Made by a program: the position numbers and the translations under genes
Notes under the pieces: model-generated
What the model was told of the DNA's origin: nothing
Database searches by the model: none
Seen by the model: the letters and a program-made list of their open reading frames with translations, nothing else
From: Acidobacteriota bacterium
Lineage (GTDB): Bacteria > Acidobacteriota > Terriglobia > Bryobacterales > Bryobacteraceae
NCBI GenBank assembly: GCA_016871055.1
Contig: VFZW01000011.1
Span: 1 to 42,493, forward strand
Length of the DNA stretch: 42,493 nt
Direction: 5' to 3'
In this document: in pieces, positions 8,794 through 17,772 of the stretch
How the letters are laid out: each line of letters opens with the position of its first letter
Position numbering within the stretch: position 1 is the first letter of the stretch

Positions 8794-9200
8794 TACAGTT
8801 GCAACAATACCGCGGCGGCGAGTGTGAGCAGTTGAATCGCTACCGCTATGAGGAGGCGCTTCCATAATGCGATGCCGCCCGCGATGCGGTCTTCAATGGA
8901 GCGGGTTTCCGCCGGCGCGTTTGCAAGGCGCGCGGAGGCGAGGAAAAAATCCAACTGACTAGCGGCTTTGGCAGGGTCGTCGGCCAGCATGTCGAAGAGT
9001 TCGGAGTCGAGCTTGACGCGGATCGAGTAGTAGATTACCCCCGTCCATGCGAGCAGCGACAAGGCGATGAGCGCGTATCCAAGCGCGCTTGCCGGGCGGT
9101 GCGCGAATGCAGCGATTCCGCCGACGTGCGCGGCGTAACTGGCGGGAAGCGCTGATCGAAGGAGAGCGGCCGCGGCGCGGCAATCAAGGGCCGAATTCAT
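8793..9200 (-). CDS. Small two-helix membrane protein of unknown function in the lipid operon
   Basis: About 135 residues that I do not recognise as a named family. The first hydrophobic segment is near residues 40-60 (SALGYALIALSLLAWTGVIYY) and the second at the C-terminus (LLIAVAIQLLTLAAAVLLQL). Between them is a soluble helical stretch with acidic and Arg residues (SELFDMLADDPAKAASQLD, SIEDRIAGG). The gene overlaps the end of the phosphatase gene by 17 bases from ATG 9200, or 26 bases from an alternative in-frame GTG at 9209, and its TAA overlaps the plsC ATG. The tight embedding in the operon argues for a role with the lipid enzymes, perhaps as a scaffold; that is inference. Confidence 0.7.
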   Translation of the reverse strand: MNSALDCRAAAALLRSALPASYAAHVGGIAAFAHRPASALGYALIALSLLAWTGVIYYSIRVKLDSELFDMLADDPAKAASQLDFFLASARLANAPAETRSIEDRIAGGIALWKRLLIAVAIQLLTLAAAVLLQL

Positions 9201-10404
9201 TTCTGCCACCGGACCATTGTTGCAAACATTTCTGTGCTTTTGTGTTTAACCTGGTTAGCGGTCGGTTTTGGTGGATCTCCGCGATGGCGTCTTGGGCCGA
9301 CTGTACGCGGCCGGTTGCGATTAACCATGCCGCCACGGCTATAGCCGATCGAGAGACACCGAGGGCGCAACAAACAAGCACAGGCTTTGGTGCGGATTCG
9401 ATGGCCTCGGCGGCGCGTGTGAGATCGGTGTTTGCTGGAGGTGTCAAATCGAGAACGGGAATTACGGTTTCGGCGTTGGTGGAGAGTTCGGCGGTGAGGT
9501 CGACGACGCTTGCGAACGTGTGTCGCTCGCCGATGCGGCGCGCGCGGCCCAGCCATACTCCTTCGCGGATCTCAGTCTGAGCGGGCGTTCCGCGCGTCCA
9601 CAGGTAAGCATTGACTCGCGCGCCGATTTCGACAGGCCACATCCAGAAGGGCATGCGGCCGTTTTTCTTGCCCAGCATGGCCGCGTTGCCCGACCAGTAT
9701 GCAGCGGCGACTATCGACAGGGGAAACGCGACGAAAAGCAGTAGCCACGCCCAACCGCGTACGGTGAATGCGAATGCCGTTAGCGTGATCGCGGCCGCGA
9801 GATATGCCGAGGCCAGTTTCGGTTGCGGGTTCGCTTTTTCAGGCATCGCGGCGACGATCAAGACGCCTAGCCACGCGCCCATCGGCAAGTCGATGAACTG
9901 GTGTTGATACGTTGTCCACGCCGACAGGGCGATCAATACGAACCAGGCGCATGTCCAGCGCGGGAGCCGACGCTTGTAAAAGTCCCAGAGGATCACGGCC
10001 AGGCTGACGTGTAGCGAGGGTGCTTGATTGAACGGCTGATCGAAGCCACGTAGTTGCGCGAAGAGCCATCCGGCGGCGCCGTCGACGGCGGGCTCGGCGT
10101 AAGCCACGCGCAGCGGAAACGCGACGAACCACGCGACCGATATCAACTGCACGGCGAGCAGGCGCCGCGCGTGGGTATCCAGTTCTTTCTTCGACTTCCC
10201 GATGAGAAGGGAAAAACCGTAGAGAAGATCGCTCGACCAATACGGAAAAATTGTCCACGCGAGGAACGGCAGATGCCGCTCCCAATCGAAAGCGAGAGAC
10301 GGCACGTGGCTGCGCGCGGCCGCGGTTGCGTTAGCGAAGTTGTAGGTTAGGAAGAACAGCGGCCCCAGGAACGCCAACCACATCAGGCCGCGCAGCCTAA
10401 GCAT
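9184..10404 (-). CDS. PAP2 membrane phosphatase fused to dual-specificity phosphatase (YnbD-like)
   Basis: 406 residues in two catalytic parts. The N-terminal membrane part has about six hydrophobic helices with PAP2 motifs: APSLHVSL (the PSxH histidine) and WTTYQHQFIDLPMG, the later H...D motif. The C-terminal cytosolic part is a dual-specificity/tyrosine-type phosphatase with the Cys-x5-Arg loop CALGVSRSA. This architecture is that of E. coli YnbD. The likely substrate is a phosphatidylalcohol phosphate or another prenyl or lipid phosphate made by the operon's phosphotransferase; this is inferred. The start overlaps the stop of the hydrolase-methyltransferase gene by 8 bp. Confidence 0.88.
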   Translation of the reverse strand: MLRLRGLMWLAFLGPLFFLTYNFANATAAARSHVPSLAFDWERHLPFLAWTIFPYWSSDLLYGFSLLIGKSKKELDTHARRLLAVQLISVAWFVAFPLRVAYAEPAVDGAAGWLFAQLRGFDQPFNQAPSLHVSLAVILWDFYKRRLPRWTCAWFVLIALSAWTTYQHQFIDLPMGAWLGVLIVAAMPEKANPQPKLASAYLAAAITLTAFAFTVRGWAWLLLFVAFPLSIVAAAYWSGNAAMLGKKNGRMPFWMWPVEIGARVNAYLWTRGTPAQTEIREGVWLGRARRIGERHTFASVVDLTAELSTNAETVIPVLDLTPPANTDLTRAAEAIESAPKPVLVCCALGVSRSAIAVAAWLIATGRVQSAQDAIAEIHQNRPLTRLNTKAQKCLQQWSGGRNEFGP

Positions 10405-12127
10405 TCACTCGTTCCGCGATGGACACGGTGAAGATGCCGAACTCGTCGATGCGTTGCGCTACCTTGCGGAAGCCGGCGTTTCGGACTAACTCATCCAACT
10501 CTCCCTGCGTGCGGCGGCGCATGATCCACGGTTTGCCGTCGCGGTGGCTGGTCAGCGTACGCGCGATCATTTCGAGTTGCGGATGCCACGGTTGGCCGGT
10601 GTAGATGATGAAGCCTCTGGGCTCGATGGCTTCGGCCAGGCCGGCGAGCGATGTTTCGAGCCATGCATTGTCAGGGAATAACTCGTAGAGCCCGCTGACG
10701 ATGGCAATCGTCGGTTTCGGGTCGATCGCGGCGAGGCTGGCGCGATCGAACGCGTCGCCTTGCTCGAAGTTCGCGTTCAGCTCCTTTTCCGCGATCAGCC
10801 CGCGGCCGGCCGCAACGTTGCTGGCGTCGTAGTCCCGCAGGAAAACGTGATCCGCTTTGACGTTGGCGACGGCGTCGAGGACATAGCGGCCATGGCCCGC
10901 GGCGATGTCGACGATCTTCACTTTGCGGCCTTCGCGACGCAGAGCGGCGGCCGCCTCGGCGATGGACGCTTCGACATGTTGTTTCCGTATTCGAATCCCT
11001 CGCCAGCCGATGGCTTCGAGATAACCCTTGTCGACGAGTTTGCCGATTGGCGTGATGCCCGAGGGTTTGTTTCGATAGACGTAATCGAGTGTCGCGCCTG
11101 AATCGAAGCCTGTCGCAAGGCCGAGCCGAATGCCTTCCGACAGACGCCCGCCAGACTTCATCGACAGGCGCTGATTCGCGTACATCCAGGTTCTGGGTGA
11201 TAGCTTGCAGGCCGGCGCCGACATGGCGTCGAACTCGTCTTTCGTGAAACCACGCTTGTCGGCGTGGCGCGAGGAAACGGCCTCGTAGGGCCTGTCGAAT
11301 TGGGCGAGGATGAACTTGCGTGCCTGGGCGAGAGGTTTGGCGCGATCCCTCTCGCCGAGCGTGTCGTGGTAGAAGCCGGGAAAGCTGAGGTACTCTTTGT
11401 TCGTCGTGCCGAGCCGCTCATAGAAACGGAACTGCGGCGCTTCGTGGACGACCCAGTCCGAGCCGGAGACGAGCAGTTGCGTGGGGACGGTGATCGCAGC
11501 GGCGTCGTCGATCACGCGATCGGCGGTTTTGTACAAGCCGAGCAGGACGCGGGCCGAGATTGGGCGCTTGATGAGCGGGTCGGTCTTATAAGACTCGGCA
11601 CGCATTTCATCGTGCGTCAACATTCCCGGTTGCACGTAGCTGTTGACGAAGAAGTCGCCGTAGACCCTGTGCCAGAGCGCCAATGACGGTTTGGCGAGCG
11701 GGACGAAGAGTTTGACCTTAAATGCGGGCGAGGCGAGGACCTGGCAGCGAATTTGTGGCGCGTAATCGTGCGCCCATGCCGCGGCGATTACGGCGCCGAC
11801 GCTTTGCGCAACGATGGCGATGTTGGTTGTGGGGATTTCGTAAGAAGCCTCGATGTGCCGCACGAATTGGTCGAGATCGGCCGAGAACGTGGCCATGGTG
11901 ACGTTGCCGTCCTGCACGCCTTCGCTGCGGCCGTGGGCACGAGCGTCCCAAGCGAAGAAGGAAAACTCCGGCAGATCGATTTCATCGGGGACGTGGGCCA
12001 TGCGTCCGGAGTGCTCGTGTCCCCGGTGGAGAAGGACGATCGCGTTCGAGCCAGTACCGGGCCAGTAGCGATAGAACAGAGTCACGCCGTCTTTTGTTTG
12101 AAACGATTTCTCGATAGTTTGTCGCAT
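10397..12127 (-). CDS. Alpha/beta hydrolase fused to class I SAM methyltransferase (YnbC-like)
   Basis: 576 residues. The N-terminal 300 or so form an alpha/beta hydrolase of the monoglyceride-lipase type: LLHRGHEHSGR oxyanion region, AWDARAHGRSEG, a nucleophile serine in VAQSVGAV (Ala in place of the first Gly of GxSxG), an acid in SGSDWVV and a histidine in FPGFYHDTLGE. The C-terminal half is a Rossmann methyltransferase with the SAM loop IVDIAAGHGRYVLDAV and a following acidic residue in RDYDA. This rare fusion matches E. coli YnbC in order and length. It is not obvious whether it cuts or modifies a lipid head group. The stop overlaps the phosphatase gene; the next gene upstream ends 4 bp before its ATG. 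Confidence 0.88.
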   Translation of the reverse strand: MRQTIEKSFQTKDGVTLFYRYWPGTGSNAIVLLHRGHEHSGRMAHVPDEIDLPEFSFFAWDARAHGRSEGVQDGNVTMATFSADLDQFVRHIEASYEIPTTNIAIVAQSVGAVIAAAWAHDYAPQIRCQVLASPAFKVKLFVPLAKPSLALWHRVYGDFFVNSYVQPGMLTHDEMRAESYKTDPLIKRPISARVLLGLYKTADRVIDDAAAITVPTQLLVSGSDWVVHEAPQFRFYERLGTTNKEYLSFPGFYHDTLGERDRAKPLAQARKFILAQFDRPYEAVSSRHADKRGFTKDEFDAMSAPACKLSPRTWMYANQRLSMKSGGRLSEGIRLGLATGFDSGATLDYVYRNKPSGITPIGKLVDKGYLEAIGWRGIRIRKQHVEASIAEAAAALRREGRKVKIVDIAAGHGRYVLDAVANVKADHVFLRDYDASNVAAGRGLIAEKELNANFEQGDAFDRASLAAIDPKPTIAIVSGLYELFPDNAWLETSLAGLAEAIEPRGFIIYTGQPWHPQLEMIARTLTSHRDGKPWIMRRRTQGELDELVRNAGFRKVAQRIDEFGIFTVSIAERVNA

Positions 12128-12131
12128 CGCC

Positions 12132-12713
12132 TTAACTCAGTGCGCACCGCACACGGTTCACTACCGTAACCGCGCAAAGGAACGCTGCTAATTTCGGTAT
12201 TGCCTGTTCCAGTTCCGGCCGTAAGTCCCACCCGAGCGCGTAAACCGCCGCCAAGGTTCCAAACGCCAGCGCTCGGTCGCTCTTTCCGAATGGTCCATCA
12301 TAGCGCCGTTGGCCCGTGGCTAGAACGCAGGACAGTCCCGCTAGCTCGGTCAACGCGGCCAGGAATATCGTCGCCGCCATCCACCAGGGATCGAGAAACA
12401 AAAAGGGATAAAGCAGAGCGGCGTCGCTGATCACGTCGGTGAGTTCGTTTAGCATTGCGCCGAGCGGGGTTTGTTGCGCGTGCTCGCGGGCTAGCATGCC
12501 GTCGATTGCGTTCAACGCCATCCGTACGAATAAGACCACCGGCAGAATCCACCAGACGCGGGGTTCTTCTGATGCTCGATAGCCCGCGCCGACCGAGAGC
12601 AGGCACGCGGCGAGTGTGACTTGATTGGCCGTCACGCCCGCGTTCGCCAGCACAGCAACCGTGGGACGCAGAGCGTTTTGAAAAGCCGGCTTCAACTCGT
12701 AGACGCTGGGCAT
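12132..12713 (-). CDS. CDP-alcohol phosphatidyltransferase (YnbA-like)
   Basis: Membrane enzyme that transfers a phosphatidyl group from CDP-diacylglycerol to an alcohol. The CDP-alcohol signature is present as DGMLAREHAQQTPLGAMLNE followed by LTD: in the usual pattern DGx2ARx8-9Gx3Dx3D the third acidic position is Asn here. To my memory the same Asn occurs in E. coli YnbA, so it marks this branch rather than inactivation. The ATG at 12713 gives MPSVYELKPAFQNALRP, matching the start of YnbA, and 193 residues. A longer in-frame extension to 13016 exists but runs through a decayed toxin-antitoxin remnant and is rejected. First gene of the lipid operon; the acceptor alcohol is unknown. Confidence 0.88.
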   Translation of the reverse strand: MPSVYELKPAFQNALRPTVAVLANAGVTANQVTLAACLLSVGAGYRASEEPRVWWILPVVLFVRMALNAIDGMLAREHAQQTPLGAMLNELTDVISDAALLYPFLFLDPWWMAATIFLAALTELAGLSCVLATGQRRYDGPFGKSDRALAFGTLAAVYALGWDLRPELEQAIPKLAAFLCAVTVVNRVRCALS

Positions 12714-12740
12714 TCTATGTAATAGTAGCGGCACCCAGGT

Positions 12741-12935
12741 GGGAAAATAGTCAGAGTGGTGGGCAAGCCAGCCGATTTTGCCGTTCTTCATCACTAGGTT
12801 CTCGTCGTTCGCGTCGCCAATGTCTACGCTCTGCAAATAGAGCACATCGCCCGGACAGTCATAGGAGCGGATGAGCGGCATTGTTCGTCGATTATGCGAC
12901 AGCAGCTCTCTGAACTGGGCGCGGGCATCCGCAAA
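12741..12935 (-). pseudogene. Remnant of a DUF5615 (PIN-like) toxin, C-terminal part
   Basis: The reading frame that runs into the YnbA-like gene contains LLSHNRRTMP, then PGDVLYLQSVDIGDANDENL and ends HHSDYFP. This order matches the C-terminal half of DUF5615 proteins as I know them (a SHDRRTMP block, then PGVLIVPQ-IG-AIEELLL, then an N-R-x-x-YLP tail). The N-terminal half with the catalytic acidic residues is absent and the tail runs without a stop into the next gene, so this is not a working gene. It lies directly after the DUF433 remnant, the usual order for these pairs. This is recognition by eye and not tested by a profile search. Confidence 0.5.
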
Positions 12936-12939
12936 ACAC

Positions 12940-13029
12940 CAGAGATTCGCAACGGAGGTACCCGTACCCGACCGGAACGAGGGACACGCGCGTGCCGGCC
13001 ACATAGTAGCGACCATTCCGTTGCACGAC
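12940..13029 (-). pseudogene. Remnant of a DUF433 antitoxin, N-terminal part
   Basis: Reading from 13029 downwards one frame gives VVQRNGRYYVAGTRVSL and then VPVGYGYLRCESL, closely following the DUF433 N-terminus (a -YYVAGTRVSLDSV- core and a -F-RGESPE- helix). The frame then degenerates and stops. It starts about 16 bp after the trpD stop. With the adjoining DUF5615 piece it makes a collapsed antitoxin-toxin pair in which the junction, and with it most of both genes, has been deleted. Confidence 0.5.
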
Positions 13030-13044
13030 GCTTACGGCTCAGGG

Positions 13045-14076
13045 CTATTCGAGTCTCGACGCCTTGCGCAGCGCCTCCAACTTCGCCAGCGCCGCGCCGG
13101 AGTCGATCGACCACGCCGCTTTTTCCATCGCCTCGCGGGCGTTAGCGGCGGCGCCGACAACAAGCAATCCGGCTGCCGCGTTGAGCAGCACGATGTCACG
13201 GCGCGGGCCCGGTACGCGCCGCAGGATTCGCTCTCCGATGTCGGCATTCTTGACCTTGTCGCCGCCGCGCAGATCGGCCAGCGACGCGCGCGCCACGCCG
13301 AAGTCGCGAGGCTGCCAGACTTCCTTTCGGAACGATCCGTCCGCTACTTTCCAGACTATTGTCGAGCCCGTCGTGGTGATCTCGTCGAGTCCGTCCGAAC
13401 CGTGCACGAGATACTGCGTGCCTTCGTTTAACGCCGCCAGCGTGCCTGCCATTAGATCGCCCAGATCCTCGCCCGGCACGCCGATCAACTGCGCCGTCGC
13501 CGATGCCGGATTGCAGAGCGGCCCCATCAAATTGAGAACCGTGCGCACTTTCAATTCCGATCGGACCGGCGCGGCGTGTTTCAACGCTGGATGCAGCAGT
13601 CGCGCGAAGAGAAATCCGATTCCCGCTTCGCGAATGCACGCGCCCATTCTTTCGGGTGAGATCTCGACCGTTACGCCCATCGCTTCGAGAACATCCGCGC
13701 TGCCACATAATGACGACGCCGAGCGGTTGCCGTGCTTGGCCACTTTCACGCCGCAGCCGGCGACGACGAATGCAGCGACGGTCGAAATATTGAACGTGTC
13801 TAAACCATCGCCGCCTGTGCCGCAAGTGTCGAGTGACGGACCCGGTCCCGCATCGACACGGATCATCGCTTCGTGCATTGCACGCGCGAAGCCGGTCAAC
13901 AGTTCGACGGTCGCCAGTCGCGGGGGGACGGCGGCCAGGAAGGCGGCCAGGCGGACGGGAGAGACCGAGCCCGCTAGTATGAGCCGCATCGCCGCCGCGG
14001 CGTCGGCTTCAGAAAGGTTCTCGCCGCGAAACGCGGCCTGCAGAATTGGAAAAAACTGGTCGTCGGAATCGTTCAC
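13045..14076 (-). CDS. trpD: Anthranilate phosphoribosyltransferase (TrpD)
   Basis: Second step of tryptophan synthesis: anthranilate plus PRPP to phosphoribosyl-anthranilate. The PRPP site is [17 protein letters not shown], followed by [19 protein letters not shown] and the metal/anthranilate region GSDGLDEI. The GTG at 14076 gives 343 residues and places the N-terminal domain [15 protein letters not shown] correctly; a much longer open extension into the sucC antisense strand is spurious. No other trp gene is nearby. The start lies only 24 bp from the divergent sucC start, so at least one of the two promoters must lie inside the other gene. Confidence 0.95.
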   Translation of the reverse strand: MNDSDDQFFPILQAAFRGENLSEADAAAAMRLILAGSVSPVRLAAFLAAVPPRLATVELLTGFARAMHEAMIRVDAGPGPSLDTCGTGGDGLDTFNISTVAAFVVAGCGVKVAKHGNRSASSLCGSADVLEAMGVTVEISPERMGACIREAGIGFLFARLLHPALKHAAPVRSELKVRTVLNLMGPLCNPASATAQLIGVPGEDLGDLMAGTLAALNEGTQYLVHGSDGLDEITTTGSTIVWKVADGSFRKEVWQPRDFGVARASLADLRGGDKVKNADIGERILRRVPGPRRDIVLLNAAAGLLVVGAAANAREAMEKAAWSIDSGAALAKLEALRKASRLE

Positions 14077-14100
14077 GATGCTAAACTGAAAGTTTACCCT

Positions 14101-15258
14101 ATGAAAATCCACGAGTACCAAGGAAAGGCGGTTTTGGCACGCTTCGGCGTGCCGGTGCCCAAGGGCAAGACCGCTTTTACGGTGCCAGAGGCAGAAGCCG
14201 CCGCCAAGGAGTTGGGCGGCTTCGTTGTCGTTAAGGCACAGATTCACGCCGGCGGCCGCGGCAAAGGCGGCGGCGTCAAGGTTTGCAAGACCGTCGACGA
14301 CGCGGTCGAAGCATCGAGGAAAATTTTGGGTATGCAACTGATTACGCACCAGACTGGCCCGCAAGGCCAGAAAGTGCGCCGGTTGCTGGTCGAAGAAGCG
14401 CTGCCGATTGAGAAGGAAATGTATCTCGGTATCACGCTCGACCGCGCCAGCGGCAAGAACGTGTTCATGGCCTCGTCGGAAGGCGGCATGGAGATCGAAG
14501 AGGTCGCGCATCACTCGCCAGAGAAGATTCTGAAGGAGACGATTGAGCCGGGCGTTGGCCTGCAGCCGTTTCAAGCGCGCAACCTCGCATTTGGAATCGG
14601 CGTGCCGGCGGCAAGCGTGAATGGCGCGGTCAAAGCGATGATCGCACTGGCGAAGGCTTACGACGAAATCGACGCCTCACTGGCCGAGATCAATCCGTTC
14701 ATTTTGTTGAAGGACGGCCGGGTGATGGCGCTCGACGCCAAGCTGAATCTCGACGACAACGCGCTGTATCGCCACCCCGAGTTCACCGATCTGCGCGATC
14801 TGGACGAAGAGGATCCGCTAGAGGTGGAAGCGTCGAAGTTCTCGCTCAACTACATCAAGCTCGACGGCAACATTGCTTGCATGGTCAACGGCGCCGGCCT
14901 CGCGATGGCGACGATGGACATCATCAAGTACGCCGGCGGCGAACCCGCCAACTTCCTCGACGTTGGCGGCGGCGCCAACGAGGAACAGATCAAGAATGCG
15001 TTCCGCATTCTGCTTTCCGATAGCGCCGTGAAGGCCGTGTTGATCAACATCTTCGGCGGCATTTTGCGTTGCGATGTGCTGGCCGCCGGTGTCGTCAACG
15101 CCGCCCGCGAATTGGGCATCAAGCTTCCGGTTGTCATCCGCATGGAAGGCACCAACGTCGAAGAAGGCAAGCGGATTATCCGCGAGTCCGGCTTTAACTT
15201 CCAGGTTGCCGAAGGCATGAAGGACGCCGCCGAGAAAGTCGTGAGGGCCGCGCGATGA
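14101..15258 (+). CDS. sucC: Succinyl-CoA ligase (ADP/GDP-forming) beta subunit
   Basis: TCA-cycle enzyme, beta subunit, with SucD converting succinyl-CoA to succinate with nucleotide formation. The 385 residues begin [20 protein letters not shown], the canonical SucC N-terminus. The ATP-grasp part contains [16 protein letters not shown] and the metal-site AEINPF. The C-terminal ligase domain contains [13 protein letters not shown] and [11 protein letters not shown]. The stop overlaps the sucD start as ATGA. There is no clear Shine-Dalgarno in the 24-bp gap to trpD. Confidence 0.97.
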   Translation: MKIHEYQGKAVLARFGVPVPKGKTAFTVPEAEAAAKELGGFVVVKAQIHAGGRGKGGGVKVCKTVDDAVEASRKILGMQLITHQTGPQGQKVRRLLVEEALPIEKEMYLGITLDRASGKNVFMASSEGGMEIEEVAHHSPEKILKETIEPGVGLQPFQARNLAFGIGVPAASVNGAVKAMIALAKAYDEIDASLAEINPFILLKDGRVMALDAKLNLDDNALYRHPEFTDLRDLDEEDPLEVEASKFSLNYIKLDGNIACMVNGAGLAMATMDIIKYAGGEPANFLDVGGGANEEQIKNAFRILLSDSAVKAVLINIFGGILRCDVLAAGVVNAARELGIKLPVVIRMEGTNVEEGKRIIRESGFNFQVAEGMKDAAEKVVRAAR

Positions 15259-16127
15259 GCGTACTCGTAAACAAAGACACCCGCCTGATTGTTCAGGGAT
15301 TCACCGGTGCGCAAGGCACCTTTCACGCGACGCAGTCGATCAACTATGGAACCAATGTCGTCGGCGGAGTGACGCCCGGCAAAGGCGGCTCGAAGCATTT
15401 AGACCGCCCTGTGTTCGATACCGTTGCTGGGGCCGTGCGCGAAACCGGCGCGAACGCGACCGTAATTTTCGTGCCGCCGCCGTTTGCGGGCGACGCGATC
15501 ATGGAAGCCGCCGAAGCGGGTATCAAGCTGATCGTCGCGATTACCGAAGGCATTCCGGTGCGCGACATGATCGCGGCCAGCCAGTTTTTGCAGGGGCGCG
15601 ATTGCCTTCTGATCGGTCCCAACTGCCCGGGCATCATTACGCCGGGTGAGTGCCGCATCGGCATCATGCCGGGCCACATCCATCTCAAGGGCCACGTCGG
15701 CGTTGTGAGCCGCTCGGGTACGCTGACGTATGAAGCGGTCGGTCAATTGACCTCGCTTGGCATCGGGCAGTCGACCTGCATCGGTATCGGCGGCGATCCG
15801 ATCATCGGCACCACGCATATCGACGCGATCAAGCTGTTCAACGAAGACCACGAAACGCACGCCATCGTCATAATTGGCGAGATCGGCGGCAAAAACGAGG
15901 AGATCGCCGCGGCGTACGTGAAAGAGCACGTGAAGAAGCCCGTCGTCGGTTTCATCGCGGGCCAGACAGCGCCCCCCGGACGCCGCATGGGCCACGCCGG
16001 CGCGATCATCGCGGGCGGTTCCGGCAAAGCGTCGGACAAGATGGCCGCGATGGAAGCGGCCGGAATTACAGTTTGCAGCACACCGGCCGACATCGGCCAA
16101 AAAGTGAAGGAAAGACTCAGCAACTAA
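15255..16127 (+). CDS. sucD: Succinyl-CoA ligase alpha subunit
   Basis: Alpha subunit carrying the phospho-histidine: the N-terminal CoA-binding Rossmann domain has [13 protein letters not shown], followed by a [11 protein letters not shown] block, and the active histidine lies in [13 protein letters not shown]. The 290 residues are of standard length. It overlaps sucC by 4 bp upstream and ndk by one base downstream (TAATG), so the three genes are translationally coupled. Confidence 0.97.
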   Translation: MSVLVNKDTRLIVQGFTGAQGTFHATQSINYGTNVVGGVTPGKGGSKHLDRPVFDTVAGAVRETGANATVIFVPPPFAGDAIMEAAEAGIKLIVAITEGIPVRDMIAASQFLQGRDCLLIGPNCPGIITPGECRIGIMPGHIHLKGHVGVVSRSGTLTYEAVGQLTSLGIGQSTCIGIGGDPIIGTTHIDAIKLFNEDHETHAIVIIGEIGGKNEEIAAAYVKEHVKKPVVGFIAGQTAPPGRRMGHAGAIIAGGSGKASDKMAAMEAAGITVCSTPADIGQKVKERLSN

Positions 16128-16546
16128 TGGCAATCGAACGTACATTTGCAATGATCAAGCCCGACGCGGTTGCGCGTGGCATCACGGGGCAGATCATCTC
16201 GATGATTGAAGAAAACGGCTTCCGCATCGTCGCGATGAAGAAGCACCACATCAGCCAGAAAGAAGCCGAAGGCTTCTATGGCGTTCACCGCGAGCGGCCG
16301 TTTTTCGGCAGCCTGGTGAAGTTCATGACCGAAGGCCCGGCGATTCTGCTGGTGCTCGAACGGGAAGACGCGATCGCGAAGTGGCGCGAAGTGATGGGCG
16401 CGACCAATCCGGCCAATGCAGCCGAAGGCACCGTGCGCAAGCGCTTCGCCGAGTCGATCGAGCGCAACTGCGCGCATGGTTCCGATGCGGTTGAAACGGC
16501 CGCAGTCGAAACGCTGTATTACTTCTCTCACTCCGATCTTTCGTAG
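16127..16546 (+). CDS. ndk: Nucleoside diphosphate kinase
   Basis: Balances NTP pools through a phospho-histidine intermediate. [15 protein letters not shown] at the N-terminus, the KPDAV nucleotide site, and the active-site [13 protein letters not shown] with its histidine are all present; 139 residues is normal. The ATG at 16127 shares its A with the sucD stop. Coupling to the succinyl-CoA ligase makes sense because that enzyme makes GTP or ATP that Ndk interconverts; a physical association of the two is known in other bacteria. Confidence 0.97.
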   Translation: MAIERTFAMIKPDAVARGITGQIISMIEENGFRIVAMKKHHISQKEAEGFYGVHRERPFFGSLVKFMTEGPAILLVLEREDAIAKWREVMGATNPANAAEGTVRKRFAESIERNCAHGSDAVETAAVETLYYFSHSDLS

Positions 16547-16549
16547 CTC

Positions 16550-17740
16550 CTAACTCCAGGAGGGTTCGCCCTTGGCCGTGTGTTCATTAACCCATTTCGG
16601 GTTGCTCGTGAGACCGAGGCCGGGCCCTTCTGGAAGCGCAAACAGACCCTTGCGAATTTGCGGCGTTGATCCAGCGGCCATTTTCCCTTTGTAGCCGCAA
16701 TACTCGCCGTTCAGATTTTCCATCTTGAAGAAGTTCTGAATTGCGCCGCCGATTTCAGCACCGGCGAAGAAGCGGATCATCGACGCGGGCCCAATGCGCG
16801 GCGCTATTGGTACGCGCATGGGCGCCGCGTAGCCGGCGAGCTTCCGGCAACCGGTGATGCCGCCGGAGAACGCGGGATCGGGGTGAAGGATGTCGGCGAC
16901 ACCATTGTAGAGATATGGCTTGAAGCCGCTGACCATTTCGACTTTTTCGCTCGTCAGAATCGAACCTTCGTCGAACGCCGCAACTCTTTCCCCGCATCCG
17001 AATACGTGAACGGCAGCGGGTCTCCTAAGGACACCGGATCGGACGGCTCAAGCGCCTTGCAAAGGCCGATGGCAGTCGGTAAATCGAACTGACCCAAGCC
17101 GTGCATCGCGATGTCCATGTCCGGCCCACCTGCCGCGCGCGACTTTTCTTAGATCGGCGCCGTCGATCGTTGGCGTCCACGGTTCGTTGCAATTGCGCTC
17201 GCCCGCCCCCACGCCGAACTCGTACGCCGTGAAGCCCTCGACCGAAGCCTTCGCTTTTTGCATCCAGTCGCGGTATTGCGCGGCGTCGGTCATGTCGGCG
17301 ATGCGGCCATTTGCATACACGGGCACCGAGGGGCGCATCGGTCCGCCGATCAACCGGTAGACGGGATAGCCGAGCACTTTGCCGGCGATGTTCCAGAGCG
17401 CGATGTCGATGCTGCTGACGAGCGGGATCTGCGGCGCGAAAGGATTCTGTGGCGCGGTCATCAGGTAGAACAGGCGCTCGATGGCCGATTAGTTGCGCGT
17501 TCAAACGTTCGGTGCGCGCGCGCCATCGACGCGCTCAAGCCCGCTTCACCATAGCCGGAGATGCCTGCATCGGTGTGGACGCGGATCAGACAACCGTCGC
17601 CCACGTTATCGAGTTGCAGCGCTTTGATCGCGGTGATTTTCACCATCTTGCCGGCGGGCGCGGCCAGCACGGCAGTTCAGCCAGACGACGGCTGGTAACG
17701 CCAGCGCCGTGCGAAGAAAATTGCGGCGTGTCGAGTTCAT
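16550..17740 (-). pseudogene. Enolase-superfamily (mandelate racemase/muconate-lactonizing type) gene with several frameshifts
   Basis: Pieces of one protein appear in changing frames. From ATG 17740: a twin-arginine signal (NSTRRNFLRTALALPAVV). Next frame: KMVKITAIKALQLDNVGD and ISGYGEAGLSASMARAH. Then LNAQLIG, then AIERLFYLMTAPQNPF and IDIALWNIAGKVLGYPVYRL. Then GGPDMDIAMHGLGQFDLPTA, and finally AAFDEGSILTSEKVEMVSG through to the stop at 16550. I count at least five breaks, near 17690, 17505, 17490, 17145 and 16995, and most are not in homopolymers. The order and spacing otherwise match a sugar-acid dehydratase or racemase-like enolase-superfamily enzyme of about 400 residues. The gene is almost certainly dead. 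Confidence 0.8.
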
Positions 17741-17772
17741 GAGCGCATTCAGCATATCATCGGCTTCACGCC

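Noticed and set aside
12714-13016. A 101-residue N-terminal extension of the YnbA-like protein
   Set aside because: The stretch reads as toxin-antitoxin remnants and the YnbA family begins at MPSVYELKP.
14077-14574. Upstream extension of trpD to 14574
   Set aside because: The added 166 residues run antisense through sucC and have no TrpD similarity; GTG 14076 gives the normal length.
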